53,319 bases of DNA, from NCBI RefSeq assembly GCF_000426665.1, contig NZ_KE384552.1, positions 1-53,319 of the forward strand, in the 5' to 3' direction. The DNA is from Centipeda artemidis DSM 19719. GTDB lineage: Bacteria; Bacillota; Negativicutes; Selenomonadales; Selenomonadaceae. The position numbers and the translations under genes were made by a program. How positions within the stretch are numbered: position 1 is the first letter of the stretch; every line of letters starts with the position of its first letter. Shown piece by piece: positions 39,149 through 47,562 of this stretch. The notes below the pieces were generated by a model, which saw only the letters and a list, made by a program, of their open reading frames with translations, was not told the origin of the DNA and made no database searches.

Positions 39149-40243
39149 ATGAAGAAGATGCTCACTCTGCTCGTGTTGGCGGTTTTCCTGCTCAGCGCTG
39201 CGGGCTGCGGCTCTGCACAGGAAGCCGATGTGCCGGCACAACATGCGACGGCAAATGCCCAGTCGGCTCCCCCTGCGCTAAAAACGAAAGTACTCTTCAT
39301 CAACACAAGCCGTGACCCAAACGGCAATACGTACAAGATGGGAGAAGCGTTCCTCGCCGGCGTTCCGCACGACACGCTCTTTCTGAACGACTACAAAATC
39401 TACCAGCTCGGCCAGCACTATGACGACGACCGGCTCACCGACGTTCTTGCGGCGACAGAGCAGGCGGATACCATCGTCATCGGCACGCCCGTCTACTGGC
39501 ACACGATGAGCGGCGCGCTCAAGACCTTCATCGACCGCACCGTCCTCTTCCTTCATGGCGGCGGCTATATTGGGGGGCTGCACGGTCGGTATCTCGACTG
39601 GGGGCTGCATCAAGGCGACCTCGCGGACGCCGGCACGCTCTTTGCCGTGGATTATCGTCTCGCACCCGAGCACACCTATCCTGCGGCGCTTGAGGACGCC
39701 GTGACCGCCTATCGCGCGATTCTAAAAGAGGGAACCGATCCCCGGCAGATCGTACTCGTCGGCGACTCCGCCGGCGGGAACCTCGCCGCAGCGCTGCTCC
39801 TCTCTCTGCGCGACAACAAGATGCCGCTGCCAAAGGCGGCCATCCTCATATCGCCATGGGGCTATCTCGGCAGTGACCTGCCGTCGCATGTGAACAACAT
39901 CCCGAAGGATCAGGTGCTCGGCGCAAAGAACGTCCGCCTCGGCGGCGAGGTCGCCCATCCGTCCTATCGTAAGGATGCGCCCGTCACCGATCCGTACATC
40001 TCCCCCGTCTACGCCGACCTCACGGGGCTGCCGCCCATGCTGATCACTGCAGGCGGCGACGAACTCTTCCTCGACGACGCAGCGCTCCTCGCGGCACACG
40101 CGACGGCTGCGGGCGTCCCCGTGCAGTTTACCATCTACCCGCGCATGTCGCACGACTGGACGCTCCTCCTGCCGGAGCTGCCCGAATCCGCCGCGATGGA
40201 CGCGGAAATCCGGCAGTTTGTCGATGCGCAGCTGAAAAGGTGA
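39149..40243 (+). CDS. Chimeric lipoprotein: flavodoxin-like domain fused to alpha/beta-hydrolase (esterase)
   Basis: 364 aa from ATG 39149-39151 (AAAGGAG upstream). Lipobox LLSAAGC with Cys20. Residues 46-131 are the first part of an NADPH-dependent FMN reductase/flavodoxin fold: VLFINTSRDPNGNTYKMGEA and IGTPVYWHTMSGALKTFIDR. At residue 132 it switches to an HSL-type esterase: FLHGGGYIGG oxyanion motif, VDYRLAPEHTYPAALED, GDSAGG (Ser207), GGDELFLDDA and a catalytic His in SHDW. The flavodoxin lacks its last strands and the hydrolase its first ones and cap. A deletion joining two neighbouring genes in frame is the simplest reading. Activity of either half is doubtful. Confidence 0.8.
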   Translation: MKKMLTLLVLAVFLLSAAGCGSAQEADVPAQHATANAQSAPPALKTKVLFINTSRDPNGNTYKMGEAFLAGVPHDTLFLNDYKIYQLGQHYDDDRLTDVLAATEQADTIVIGTPVYWHTMSGALKTFIDRTVLFLHGGGYIGGLHGRYLDWGLHQGDLADAGTLFAVDYRLAPEHTYPAALEDAVTAYRAILKEGTDPRQIVLVGDSAGGNLAAALLLSLRDNKMPLPKAAILISPWGYLGSDLPSHVNNIPKDQVLGAKNVRLGGEVAHPSYRKDAPVTDPYISPVYADLTGLPPMLITAGGDELFLDDAALLAAHATAAGVPVQFTIYPRMSHDWTLLLPELPESAAMDAEIRQFVDAQLKR

Positions 40244-40295
40244 ATTGCGCAGGTAATCATAAACATGCTATACTCATTATAAAGGAGATGAGTAT

Positions 40296-40562
40296 ATGCC
40301 CGAATTAAGCCGATTTTTTGGCATCGTTGTAAAGATGATTTTCAAAGATAACAATCAGCACCATAAACCGCATGTGCACGTTTACTTTAATGAATATGAG
40401 GCATCCATCGGAATTGATGGCGAACTCCTTGCCGGCAGCATCCCTGTCAAACAGTTGCGGCTCATTGAGGCGTGGCTCGCCATTCATGAGGATGAATTAT
40501 ATGCCGCATGGAACAATGCGGTACGTGGTCTGGCATTCGACAAAATCGATCCGCTCAGATAA
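40296..40562 (+). CDS. DUF4160-family protein
   Basis: 88 aa. MPELSRFFGIVVKMIFKDN followed by HHKPHVHVYFNEYEASIGID matches the DUF4160 pattern (HxPHxHV...). Ribosome site AAAGGAG eight bases before ATG 40296. Followed 14 bp later by a DUF2442 gene. The pair is widely found together and has been proposed as a toxin-antitoxin-like module; activity is not shown here. Confidence 0.85.
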   Translation: MPELSRFFGIVVKMIFKDNNQHHKPHVHVYFNEYEASIGIDGELLAGSIPVKQLRLIEAWLAIHEDELYAAWNNAVRGLAFDKIDPLR

Positions 40563-40576
40563 GGGAGACAAGAGAT

Positions 40577-40876
40577 ATGTATATCGTCAACGGTATTGCC
40601 TATGCGGGAGAACAGAAGCCTGTGCTGCGCGTCAGCGGCGTGCGTCCGCTGGATGATTTCCGCCTGTGGGTGCGGTTCAGTACTGGCGAGGCGAAGATTT
40701 TCGACTGCAAGCCGCTGTTTGATCTGCCGATCTTCGCCCCGCTGCGCACACCGGAGACATTTCGCGCTGTCTATATTGACTATGGCGTCCCGACATGGAA
40801 CGACGGCACAATCGACCTCTCGCCCGAGACGCTGTATGACGAGGGCGCCCCGGTGCAGGAAGCGAATCCTGCATAA
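40577..40876 (+). CDS. DUF2442-family protein
   Basis: 99 aa from ATG 40577-40579 (AAGGGAG upstream). VRPLDDFRLWVRFSTGEAKI, FDCKPLFDLPIFAPLRTPE and VPTWNDGTIDLSPETLYDEG are the DUF2442 pattern. Partner of the DUF4160 gene upstream and followed by a terminator. Likely cytoplasmic; no DNA-binding motif visible in this short form. Confidence 0.85.
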   Translation: MYIVNGIAYAGEQKPVLRVSGVRPLDDFRLWVRFSTGEAKIFDCKPLFDLPIFAPLRTPETFRAVYIDYGVPTWNDGTIDLSPETLYDEGAPVQEANPA

Positions 40877-40901
40877 TCTCCGCACGCGAATTGCATAAGA
40901 A

Positions 40902-40939
40902 AATCCCCTAGGAGCGGCGCCCACGCTCGCTAGGGGATT
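40902..40939 (+). terminator. Terminator of the DUF4160/DUF2442 operon
   Basis: AATCCCCTAGgAGCG and CGCTcgCTAGGGGATT pair, 25 bp past the stop. Confidence 0.7.
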
Positions 40940-41084
40940 CGTCGTTTCGTGACAGGATGTCAGTCGCCCTTGCCCTACGCATAGTATAGCATTTCCGAGA
41001 CGAAAGTCACGTCCGCCCCCACTCATGAACCGAATGTCGCTATGCGCCAAAATCCCGCGTCTTCCCCTCCCACCGCAACCTAAG

Positions 41085-41206
41085 TGACAGTCAAGTTTGG
41101 ATGCACGGCTAGGAATGAGGAGAATGCGAGCGACGGCGTAGTCAAAAGCTACTCCTAGCGAAGCATTCGACGATATGACACCGCCGTGCACCAAGATCAG
41201 CTGTCA
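41085..41206. repeat. Nested inverted repeat, cruciform-like
   Basis: Successive arms pair around one centre: TGACAG/CTGTCA (41085-41090, 41201-41206), GGATGCACGGC/GCCGTGCACC (41099-41109, 41183-41192), GAATGC/GCATTC (41122-41127, 41163-41168), GTAG/CTAC (41138-41141, 41149-41152). The outermost arm includes the mnmG stop codon. Apart from this and the terminator at 40902 I see nothing in the 40877-41203 gap. Confidence 0.5.
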
Positions 41207-43084
41207 CGCCTCCCTTCGAGCTTTCTCGAGATAAACCAGCAGCACCGAAACATCCGCCGGCGACACACCGCTGATGCGGGACGCCTGCCCGATGGAGTGC
41301 GGACGAACGGCGGCGAGTTTTTCCTGCGCCTCAAGACGCAGGCTCGTAATAGCGGCGTAGTCGATCTCTTCCGGGATACGGCGCCGTTCGAGCCGCTCCA
41401 TGCGCGCGATCTGCTCCCGCTGTTTGCGGATATAGCCGTCGTAGCGCACGGTGATCTCGACTTCTTCCTTTACATCGTCCGCGAGTATTGGGAGGTCAAA
41501 GATGCGTGCGAGCACATCGTAGCTGCCCTCGCGGCGCAGGAGCGCGGCGAGATTCATCGGCGTGCGCAGAGGGAGAAGTCCCGCATCCGCAAGCCGCCCT
41601 TCCGTCGCCGCGTCAGGCGTGAGTTTCGTCGTCTCAAGGAGATGCAGTGCCGCCTCGATGGCGTCGCGTTTCGCGGTAAACTTCGCCCAGCGCGCATCGC
41701 TCACGAGCCCGATCTCGTGCCCGACGGGCGTCAGACGCAGATCGGCATTGTCCTGCCGCAGGATCAGCCGATACTCGGCGCGGCTCGTCATCATGCGGTA
41801 GGGCTCCTCCGTTCCCTTCGTCACGAGATCGTCGATGAGAACCCCGATGTAGCCGTCGCTGCGCCCGAGGATGAGAGGTTCCTCGCCTGCAATCTCCCTC
41901 GCGGCGTTGATGCCCGCGATCAGCCCCTGCGCCGCCGCCTCCTCGTAGCCGCTCGTACCGTTCGCCTGTCCGCAGCTATAGAGCCCCGCAACGCCTTTGA
42001 CGGCAAGTGACGGTTCGAGTCCAAGAGGGTCAAAACAATCGTACTCGATGGCGTAACCGGGGCGCATGATGCGTGCGCGCTCCAGCCCCGCAATCGTCCT
42101 GAGAAATTCCTCCTGCACGTCGGTCGGCAGACTTGTAGACATCCCCTGCACATACAGCTCATTGGTATGCAGCCCCTCGGGTTCGAGGAAGAGCTGATGC
42201 CGCTCCTTGTCGGGAAAGCGCGCGATCTTCGTCTCAACGGAGGGACAGTAGCGCGGCCCGATGCCCTCGATGACGCCGTTTGCCATCGGCGCGCGGTGGA
42301 GATTCACGCGGATGACCTCGTGCGTCGCGGCATTGGTATAGGTGAGGTAGCAGCGCACCTGCTCTTTTGGCATCTCCTCGGTCATAAAGGAAAAGGGCGG
42401 CGCGCTCTCCTCCCCCTCCTGCACCTGCGTCCGAGCAAAGTCGACCGTACGTGCATCCACACGTGCGGGCGTACCGGTCTTGAACCGCATGATTTTGAGC
42501 CCCAACGCCCGCAGGGAATCCGAGAGCTGCATCGCGGGGCGCTGTCCGTTTGGACCGCCGTCGTAGATGGTTTCGCCGAGGATAATGCGTCCGCGCAGAT
42601 ATGTCCCCGTCGCAAGGATGACGGCGCGCGCGGTGATCCGCTCCCCCGTCTCACAGCGGATGCCCGTGACGCGTCTGCCGTCCTCCGTCTCCTCGCTCAG
42701 CAATTCCGTTACAAGAAGCTGACGCACATCGAGGTTCGGCGTATTTTCGAGCGTTTCTTTCATGATGCGCTGATAGAGAAATTTATCCGCCTGCATCCGG
42801 AGCGCGTGGACGGCGGGCCCTTTACCCGTGTTGAGCAGACGCCGCTGGATGGACGCCCTGTCCGCCGCGATGCCCATCTCGCCGCCGAGCGCATCGATCT
42901 CGCGCACGAGGTGGCTCTTGCCGGGTCCGCCGACGGACGGGTTGCAGGGCATCATCGCGATGTTGTCGAGCGAAAGCGTCACGCAGAGCGTACGCCGCCC
43001 GAGCCGCGCCGCTGCGAGCGCCGCCTCGACACCCGCGTGCCCCGCACCGACGACGATGATGTCGTAATCTGTCGTGCTGTTCAT
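41204..43084 (-). CDS. mnmG: tRNA uridine-5-carboxymethylaminomethyl modification enzyme MnmG
   Basis: With MnmE, adds the (carboxy)methylaminomethyl group to C5 of wobble uridine 34 of several tRNAs, using FAD, methylenetetrahydrofolate and glycine/ammonium. 626 aa, normal. FAD motif [40 protein letters not shown] with the catalytic Cys region, [10 protein letters not shown] and the C-terminal [19 protein letters not shown] MnmE-binding helices. Start at ATG 43082-43084 with GGAAGG upstream. In the common order mnmE-mnmG, but a toxin-antitoxin locus separates them here. Confidence 0.97.
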   Translation of the reverse strand: MNSTTDYDIIVVGAGHAGVEAALAAARLGRRTLCVTLSLDNIAMMPCNPSVGGPGKSHLVREIDALGGEMGIAADRASIQRRLLNTGKGPAVHALRMQADKFLYQRIMKETLENTPNLDVRQLLVTELLSEETEDGRRVTGIRCETGERITARAVILATGTYLRGRIILGETIYDGGPNGQRPAMQLSDSLRALGLKIMRFKTGTPARVDARTVDFARTQVQEGEESAPPFSFMTEEMPKEQVRCYLTYTNAATHEVIRVNLHRAPMANGVIEGIGPRYCPSVETKIARFPDKERHQLFLEPEGLHTNELYVQGMSTSLPTDVQEEFLRTIAGLERARIMRPGYAIEYDCFDPLGLEPSLAVKGVAGLYSCGQANGTSGYEEAAAQGLIAGINAAREIAGEEPLILGRSDGYIGVLIDDLVTKGTEEPYRMMTSRAEYRLILRQDNADLRLTPVGHEIGLVSDARWAKFTAKRDAIEAALHLLETTKLTPDAATEGRLADAGLLPLRTPMNLAALLRREGSYDVLARIFDLPILADDVKEEVEITVRYDGYIRKQREQIARMERLERRRIPEEIDYAAITSLRLEAQEKLAAVRPHSIGQASRISGVSPADVSVLLVYLEKARREA

Positions 43085-43258
43085 AATTCCTTCCAAAGTT
43101 TTCCGGTTGATTCAGACAAGAAAAAATCCGTCCCGGCGGACGGCTATAAGTATGATAAAACATAAACTTGCACACTATGTTTCATTCTGGTATACTACGA
43201 ACAAGCGTTGCCATCACAGGTAGGCGGTCAATTCTCGCCCCCGAAAGGGGGTATATAT

Positions 43259-43327
43259 ATGAGTATATATGAATTCTACACGTTCATCGTGTTGCTCATT
43301 ATACTGATCCTTGCGGTCAAACAATAA
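43259..43327 (+). CDS. Type I toxin, Fst/holin-like 22-aa membrane peptide
   Basis: MSIYEFYTFIVLLIILILAV then KQ. One hydrophobic helix with a polar YEFY start and a basic end, matching the Fst/holin-like toxin pattern. Ribosome site AAAGGGGG six bases upstream. Same length as the peptide at 35701 and aligned residue by residue at the start (M..YEF/YDF). Sits on the plus strand between mnmG and mnmE, which run on the minus strand. Confidence 0.75.
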   Translation: MSIYEFYTFIVLLIILILAVKQ

Positions 43328-43336
43328 ATGAGAAAG

Positions 43337-43369
43337 CCCCGCCTTAAAGCTACCAAACTGCAGGCGGGG
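43337..43369. terminator. Shared bidirectional terminator of type I TA locus 2
   Basis: CCCCGCCT and AGGCGGGG pair around a 17-nt loop; core identical to locus 1. Confidence 0.7.
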
Positions 43370-43459
43370 ATACTCGACTTTCGGTAAATAGGGGCTGCCG
43401 TTTATCGGCAACGCCTATTTTTATGCTCTTATTTTACCATCCAACATATATTTCGTCAA
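43337..43459 (-). ncRNA. Antitoxin RNA (RNA II) of type I TA locus 2, with promoter
   Basis: Minus-strand -35 TTGACG (43454-43459), 17-bp spacer, -10 TAAAAT (43431-43436). RNA soon reads AGGCGTTGCC (plus 43407-43416), a repeat of the RNA I leader, and ends at the shared hairpin. The -35 box begins 7 bp after the mnmE stop, as locus 1 sits 5 bp after a permease stop. Confidence 0.65.
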
Positions 43460-43465
43460 GCGTCC

Positions 43466-44851
43466 CTACTTCCCGATGCAGAACTCGCTGAAGATCTTGT
43501 CGATGAGGTCGGTGTCTGCCGTTTCGCCCAATATTTCGCCGAGGATCTCGTACGCGGCGCGCAGGTCGATGGATACAAAGTCCGTGCCCATGTCCGCTGC
43601 AAGCGTCTCCTGCGCCGTCCGCAGATGCTCTGCCGCACGGCGCAGTGCCTCCGTCTCGCGCTCCACGTTCGGGAGCGCGCCGTCGCTGAGGTCTCCTTCC
43701 ATACGCCGGACGATCTCCGCAATCGCGCGGCGCAGGTCGTCCAGCCCCGTCCCAGCCTGTGCCGAGATAACGAGCACGGGCGCATCGAGCATCGAGAAAT
43801 CCGCCGCTGTGAGGACAGAATCGCGATCCTCCTTGTTGCAGAGGACAATCATCTCCGCCGCGCAGTTCCGGAGACGCACGATCAAGTCCTCGTCCTCCGG
43901 CGTAAGCGGAGCCGCCCCGTCAAAGACGGCGAGAACGAGCTCGGCATCGGCGAGGTGGCGCTCCGTCCGCGCGACGCCGATCTGCTCAACGGCATCCTCC
44001 GCCGCGCGCAGTCCCGCCGTATCGAGCAGACGCAGAGGGATGCCCTCGATCATGATCTGCTCCTCGATCACGTCGCGCGTCGTCCCCGGCACATCCGTCA
44101 CGATGGCACGCTCCATGCCGAGCAGGGCGTTGAGGAGACTCGATTTCCCGACGTTCGGTCGCCCGACGATCACGGTCTTCATCCCCTCGCGCAGAATGCG
44201 TCCTGCATCCGCCCCTTCGAGCAGCCGCGCGACATCCGCGGATGCCGCTGCGATATCTGCCGCGAGCGCCCCTGTTCGTGCCTCCGGAATATCGTCCTCA
44301 GGGAAATCAATCCCCGCCTCGATGTGTGCGATTGCCCCGAGGAGACGCGTACGGATCCCCGCAATTTTCTCCGCGAGCGCCCCCGCCATACGCTCCCGCG
44401 CCGCACGCACCGCACGCGCGCTCTTTGCAGAGATCAGCTCCATCACGCCCTCGGCGCGCGAGAGATCGAGCCGCCCATTCAGGAAGGCGCGCTTTGTAAA
44501 CTCACCCGCCTCGGCAGGTCTTGCCCCCGCCTCCCATGTACGCAGCAGCACCTCACGCAGAACGAGCGTCCCGCCGTGGCATTGGAGCTCTGCGGTATCC
44601 TCGCCCGTGTAGGAATGCGGCGCGCGCATATAGAGCAGCACGCACTCGTCGATCACCGTACCGTCCGCCGCCACGATATCCCCGTAGCGCGCCGTATAGG
44701 GCTCGATGCCCTCAAGCCGCCCGCCGCGTGCAGGACGGAACACCGCGCGCGCCACATGCAGCGCATCCGCCCCGCTCACACGGACGATTCCAATGCCGCC
44801 CGCCCCCGGCGGCGTTGCGATCTGACTGATGGTATCGCGCTCTCCTCGCAT
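43466..44851 (-). CDS. mnmE: tRNA modification GTPase MnmE
   Basis: GTPase partner of MnmG in U34 modification. 461 aa. N-terminal folate-binding domain (ATPPGAGGIGIVRVSG), helical domain, an inserted G domain with GRPNVGKSSLLNALLG, DVPGTTRD, LDTAGLR and LCNKED, and the obligatory C-terminal FCIGK containing the catalytic cysteine. Start placed at ATG 44849-44851 (GGAG five bases upstream; the ATG just before it is closer than usual). No terminator is seen between its stop and the antitoxin promoter. Confidence 0.97.
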   Translation of the reverse strand: MRGERDTISQIATPPGAGGIGIVRVSGADALHVARAVFRPARGGRLEGIEPYTARYGDIVAADGTVIDECVLLYMRAPHSYTGEDTAELQCHGGTLVLREVLLRTWEAGARPAEAGEFTKRAFLNGRLDLSRAEGVMELISAKSARAVRAARERMAGALAEKIAGIRTRLLGAIAHIEAGIDFPEDDIPEARTGALAADIAAASADVARLLEGADAGRILREGMKTVIVGRPNVGKSSLLNALLGMERAIVTDVPGTTRDVIEEQIMIEGIPLRLLDTAGLRAAEDAVEQIGVARTERHLADAELVLAVFDGAAPLTPEDEDLIVRLRNCAAEMIVLCNKEDRDSVLTAADFSMLDAPVLVISAQAGTGLDDLRRAIAEIVRRMEGDLSDGALPNVERETEALRRAAEHLRTAQETLAADMGTDFVSIDLRAAYEILGEILGETADTDLIDKIFSEFCIGK

Positions 44852-44958
44852 CATAGCTCCTTTATCCTATCGTCAAAAAAAGCAGCCCGCGGCTGCGCTG
44901 TTCCTGTGCACATTATACTGCCGCCCCGCCCAAACTGCAAGCATCGCCACGCAGTCCT

Positions 44959-45273
44959 TCAATCCCGCTCCGCAGTTATTTTCCTCCACAAGAGGCGCAC
45001 AATATACAGGATAGAGGCGCATGCGGCAACGACCAGGATCAGTACCACAAACGCGGTATGAAGTCGGTTCCATAGGGTGACGCCAAAGAGAACCAGCCCC
45101 ATACAGTTCATCGGGAACAGAACCATGACGATGAGGATCGTATGGTGCGATTGGCATTTGCCTAATTTTTTCAGCGCTGCATTGAGCAGCAGCATAACGC
45201 CCGTGCCAATCACAGTGTTCCCTATTATGGTTCCTACCATAAATCCCAATTCATAGGGCGTAAGATGATCCAT
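44959..45273 (-). CDS. Small membrane protein of unknown function
   Basis: 104 aa, three hydrophobic segments at about 10-32, 45-65 and 70-92, with a basic loop (KKLGKCQSHH) and basic tail (LLWRKITAERD). Ribosome site AAAGGGGA before the ATG at 45271-45273. No family recognised. Between mnmE and the MFS gene, separately transcribed from the latter by a terminator. Confidence 0.65.
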   Translation of the reverse strand: MDHLTPYELGFMVGTIIGNTVIGTGVMLLLNAALKKLGKCQSHHTILIVMVLFPMNCMGLVLFGVTLWNRLHTAFVVLILVVAACASILYIVRLLWRKITAERD

Positions 45274-45376
45274 ATGCTTCGTCCCCTTTCATGGATCCAG
45301 CGGCCTTATATATCTGATTATAGCACATTCCCTCGCAATATTTCAGCGATGCTTTATGCCGCCGTCCTCACAGCAC

Positions 45377-45421
45377 AAAACCGCCGCACCTTAGCTTTTC
45401 CACTAAGATGCGGCGGCTTTT
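45377..45421 (-). terminator. Terminator of the organophosphate transporter gene
   Basis: AAAACCGCCGCA and TGCGGCGGCTTTT with an inner CTTAG/CTAAG stem; T-run on both exits. 18 bp past the stop at 45439. Confidence 0.85.
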
Positions 45422-45438
45422 CTATATTAGGAGAGAGG

Positions 45439-46767
45439 TTATGCCTTTGCCCTTTTCCCGCCCATGGTCATGAACAGGAAGAAAATGGCGAGGACGCAGG
45501 AGGTGAGGAGGCTGATGAAGCCGCCCGTCCATCCGAAGTGATCGACGACGAATCCCATGTAGACGCCGGCGAACGCAGAGCCGACGATGTAGCCCATGAG
45601 TCCGGTGAGCCCTGTGGCGCCGCCGGTTGCAACGCGCGGCACCATGTCGGCAGCCTGCAGGCCGATCATCATGACGGGACCGTAGATGAGGAAGCCGATG
45701 GCGATGAGGGCGAGGTTGTCGACGAGGATATTGCCGGGCGGGTTGAACCAGTAGACGAGGATGGCGACGATGACGAGCGCCATGAAGATCATGGTCGCGG
45801 GCGCGCGCCGTCCGCGGAAGACGCGGTCGCTGAGGTAGCCGCTCACGAGCATTCCGGGGATGCCCGCCCATTCATAGAGGAAGTACGCCCAGCGCGAGCT
45901 CTCCTTGCTGAATCCTTTGATGGCAGCGAGGTAGGTCGGCGCCCAGTCGACGACGCCGTAGCGGATGAAGTAGACGAAGATGTTCGCGATGGCAAGATAC
46001 CAGAGGAGTTTGTTCTTGAGGACGTACTTCATGAGTACTTCCTTTGCCGTCATTTGCTTCTCCATGACGGCGCCGTGCTCTTTCGGGTAGTCGTTCTTGT
46101 ACTCCTCGATGGGCGGCAGTCCGCAGGACTGGGGCGTGTCGCGCAGGAGGAAAAAGGTGAGGATCGCGAGCGCGATGGAGATCATCGCGGGGAAGAAAAA
46201 GATGCTGTTCCACGTGCCAAAGATGGCGATGCCGATGGTCGCGAGCGGCGCGATGAGCCCGCCGCCGAGGTTGTGCGAGACGTTCCACCATGACCACCAC
46301 GCGCCGCGCTCTGTCTGGGAGAACCATGTGACCATGGTCTTTGCATACGGGGGATAGCCCATGCCTTGGAACCATCCGTTCATAAAGCTCAGCGCGCACA
46401 TGATGGGGATGCTGGTCATGACGCCCGGCACGACGCCGAACGCGAGGGTGACGAGCGCGCTGAGGAGAAGTCCGACGGTCGCAAAATACTTCGGATTCGA
46501 CCGGTCGGAGATGTTCCCCATGACGAATTTGCTGACGCCGTACGCGACGGAGAGCATGGTAAGGACGATGCCGAGATCCGCCTTCGAGTAGCCGTAATCC
46601 TGTATCATGTACGGGATCGCAAGGCTGAAATTCTTGCGGATGAGGTAAAATGTCGCATAGCCGATGAACGTGCCGAGGAACACCTGCCGGCGGATCGATT
46701 TGTACCGCTCGTCAACGAGGTGCGCGGGCAGCCGCTCGATATGCGGTGCGGGGGAAAAGATGGACAT
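45439..46767 (-). CDS. Organophosphate:phosphate antiporter, UhpT/GlpT-like MFS transporter
   Basis: 442 aa, twelve membrane helices. ATFYLIRKNFSLAIPYMIQD, GNISDRSNPKYFATVGLLLS, GMGYPPYAKTMVTWFSQTER and GAWWSWWNVSHNLGGGLIAP are the organophosphate:Pi antiporter signature, with the family arginines. Takes up sugar phosphates or glycerol phosphate in exchange for Pi. It is directly downstream of a response regulator, histidine kinase and PhnD-like protein in the same direction, separated by 141 bp containing a TATACT box. Hexose-phosphate is the likely class; exact substrate unknown. Confidence 0.92.
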   Translation of the reverse strand: MSIFSPAPHIERLPAHLVDERYKSIRRQVFLGTFIGYATFYLIRKNFSLAIPYMIQDYGYSKADLGIVLTMLSVAYGVSKFVMGNISDRSNPKYFATVGLLLSALVTLAFGVVPGVMTSIPIMCALSFMNGWFQGMGYPPYAKTMVTWFSQTERGAWWSWWNVSHNLGGGLIAPLATIGIAIFGTWNSIFFFPAMISIALAILTFFLLRDTPQSCGLPPIEEYKNDYPKEHGAVMEKQMTAKEVLMKYVLKNKLLWYLAIANIFVYFIRYGVVDWAPTYLAAIKGFSKESSRWAYFLYEWAGIPGMLVSGYLSDRVFRGRRAPATMIFMALVIVAILVYWFNPPGNILVDNLALIAIGFLIYGPVMMIGLQAADMVPRVATGGATGLTGLMGYIVGSAFAGVYMGFVVDHFGWTGGFISLLTSCVLAIFFLFMTMGGKRAKA

Positions 46768-46796
46768 ACCGCTTCATCTCCTTTGTGTGTTTTTCA

Positions 46797-46815
46797 TCTG
46801 TAATTAGTATACAGA
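46797..46815. promoter_or_regulatory. Inverted repeat over the transporter promoter
   Basis: TCTGTA (46797-46802) and TACAGA (46810-46815) flank a minus-strand TATACT (46806-46811) about 40 bp before the transporter ATG. Candidate -10 box and regulator site; no good -35, consistent with activator dependence on the adjacent response regulator. Confidence 0.4.
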
Positions 46816-46908
46816 ATGAAAAATCGGGAGACCATCGGCAAAGTTCTTCTTTTTCATCAGATTTTCAGAGAAAAATTCCGCCCCTGCATCAGGAAAATTC
46901 TGATGGGA

Positions 46909-47562
46909 CTATACGCCCGGTGTCTGTAACAATCCGTGGCGGATGGCGAGTGCGACGAGGTCGCTGCGGCGGCTGCATCCGAGTTTTTCGTAGATGTGCG
47001 TCTTGTGCGTGTCGACGGTCTTGCCGCTCAGGTGGAGCTGCTCTGCGGTCTCGGTGACTGTGTAGCCGCGGATGAGGCGGTCGAACACCTCTTTTTCGCG
47101 CTCGGTGAGACGTGCGCGCGGGTCTTCCTCGGCGTCCCCGGGGCGGCTGAACATGGCGGCGAGGAGCGACTGCTGTGCGTTCGGGCTGAGGTAGCGGCGT
47201 CCCTCGGCGAGGGCGTGCAGGGCGTCGAAGAGTTCGTCGTCCGCCGAGGTCTTTGGGAGATAGCCCATCGCGCCCGACTGCATCGCCTTGTAGATGTATT
47301 CCTCATCCTCGTGCATACTGAGGACGAGGATCTTCACGGCGGGATACTGCGCGCCGATGGCGCGGATGGCGGCAAGCCCGCCCATGCCGGGCATGGAGAT
47401 GTCGAGGATCACGAGGTCGACGGGCGTCTCCCTCAGCAGCGCGAGCGCTTCCTCTGCGCTGCCCGCCTCGGCGGTGACGCGGTAGTCGCGCGCGTTCTTC
47501 AGCAGGAGCTTGATCCCCGCGCGGATCAAGAGGTGATCGTCGATGATCATCAGGTTCATCAT
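46909..47562 (-). CDS. NarL/FixJ-family response regulator
   Basis: 217 aa from ATG 47560-47562, overlapping the kinase stop by 4 nt. Receiver domain with the acidic pair in LMIIDDH, phospho-acceptor Asp in LVILDISMPGMGGL and Lys in YLPKTSADD, then a LuxR-type helix-turn-helix LTEREKEVFDRLIRGYTVTE and KTVDTHKTHIYEKLG. A longer frame to 47829 is a shadow. Expected target: the transporter gene just downstream, as UhpA controls uhpT. Confidence 0.95.
   Translation of the reverse strand: MMNLMIIDDHLLIRAGIKLLLKNARDYRVTAEAGSAEEALALLRETPVDLVILDISMPGMGGLAAIRAIGAQYPAVKILVLSMHEDEEYIYKAMQSGAMGYLPKTSADDELFDALHALAEGRRYLSPNAQQSLLAAMFSRPGDAEEDPRARLTEREKEVFDRLIRGYTVTETAEQLHLSGKTVDTHKTHIYEKLGCSRRSDLVALAIRHGLLQTPGV

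Larger units (their letters stand above)
43168..43369 (+). ncRNA. Toxin mRNA (RNA I) of type I TA locus 2, with promoter
   Basis: -35 TTGCAC (43168-43173), 17-bp spacer, -10 TATACT (43191-43196). RNA starts near 43203 with AAGCGTTGCC, then TAGGCGGTCAATTCTCGCCC, a CCCCC/GGGGG hairpin, the toxin ORF and the terminator at 43337-43369. Same architecture as locus 1. Confidence 0.7.

Noticed and set aside
45265-46293. 342-codon acidic ORF on the plus strand
   Set aside because: Antisense to the MFS transporter; repetitive Asp/Glu/Arg composition and no initiation signal.
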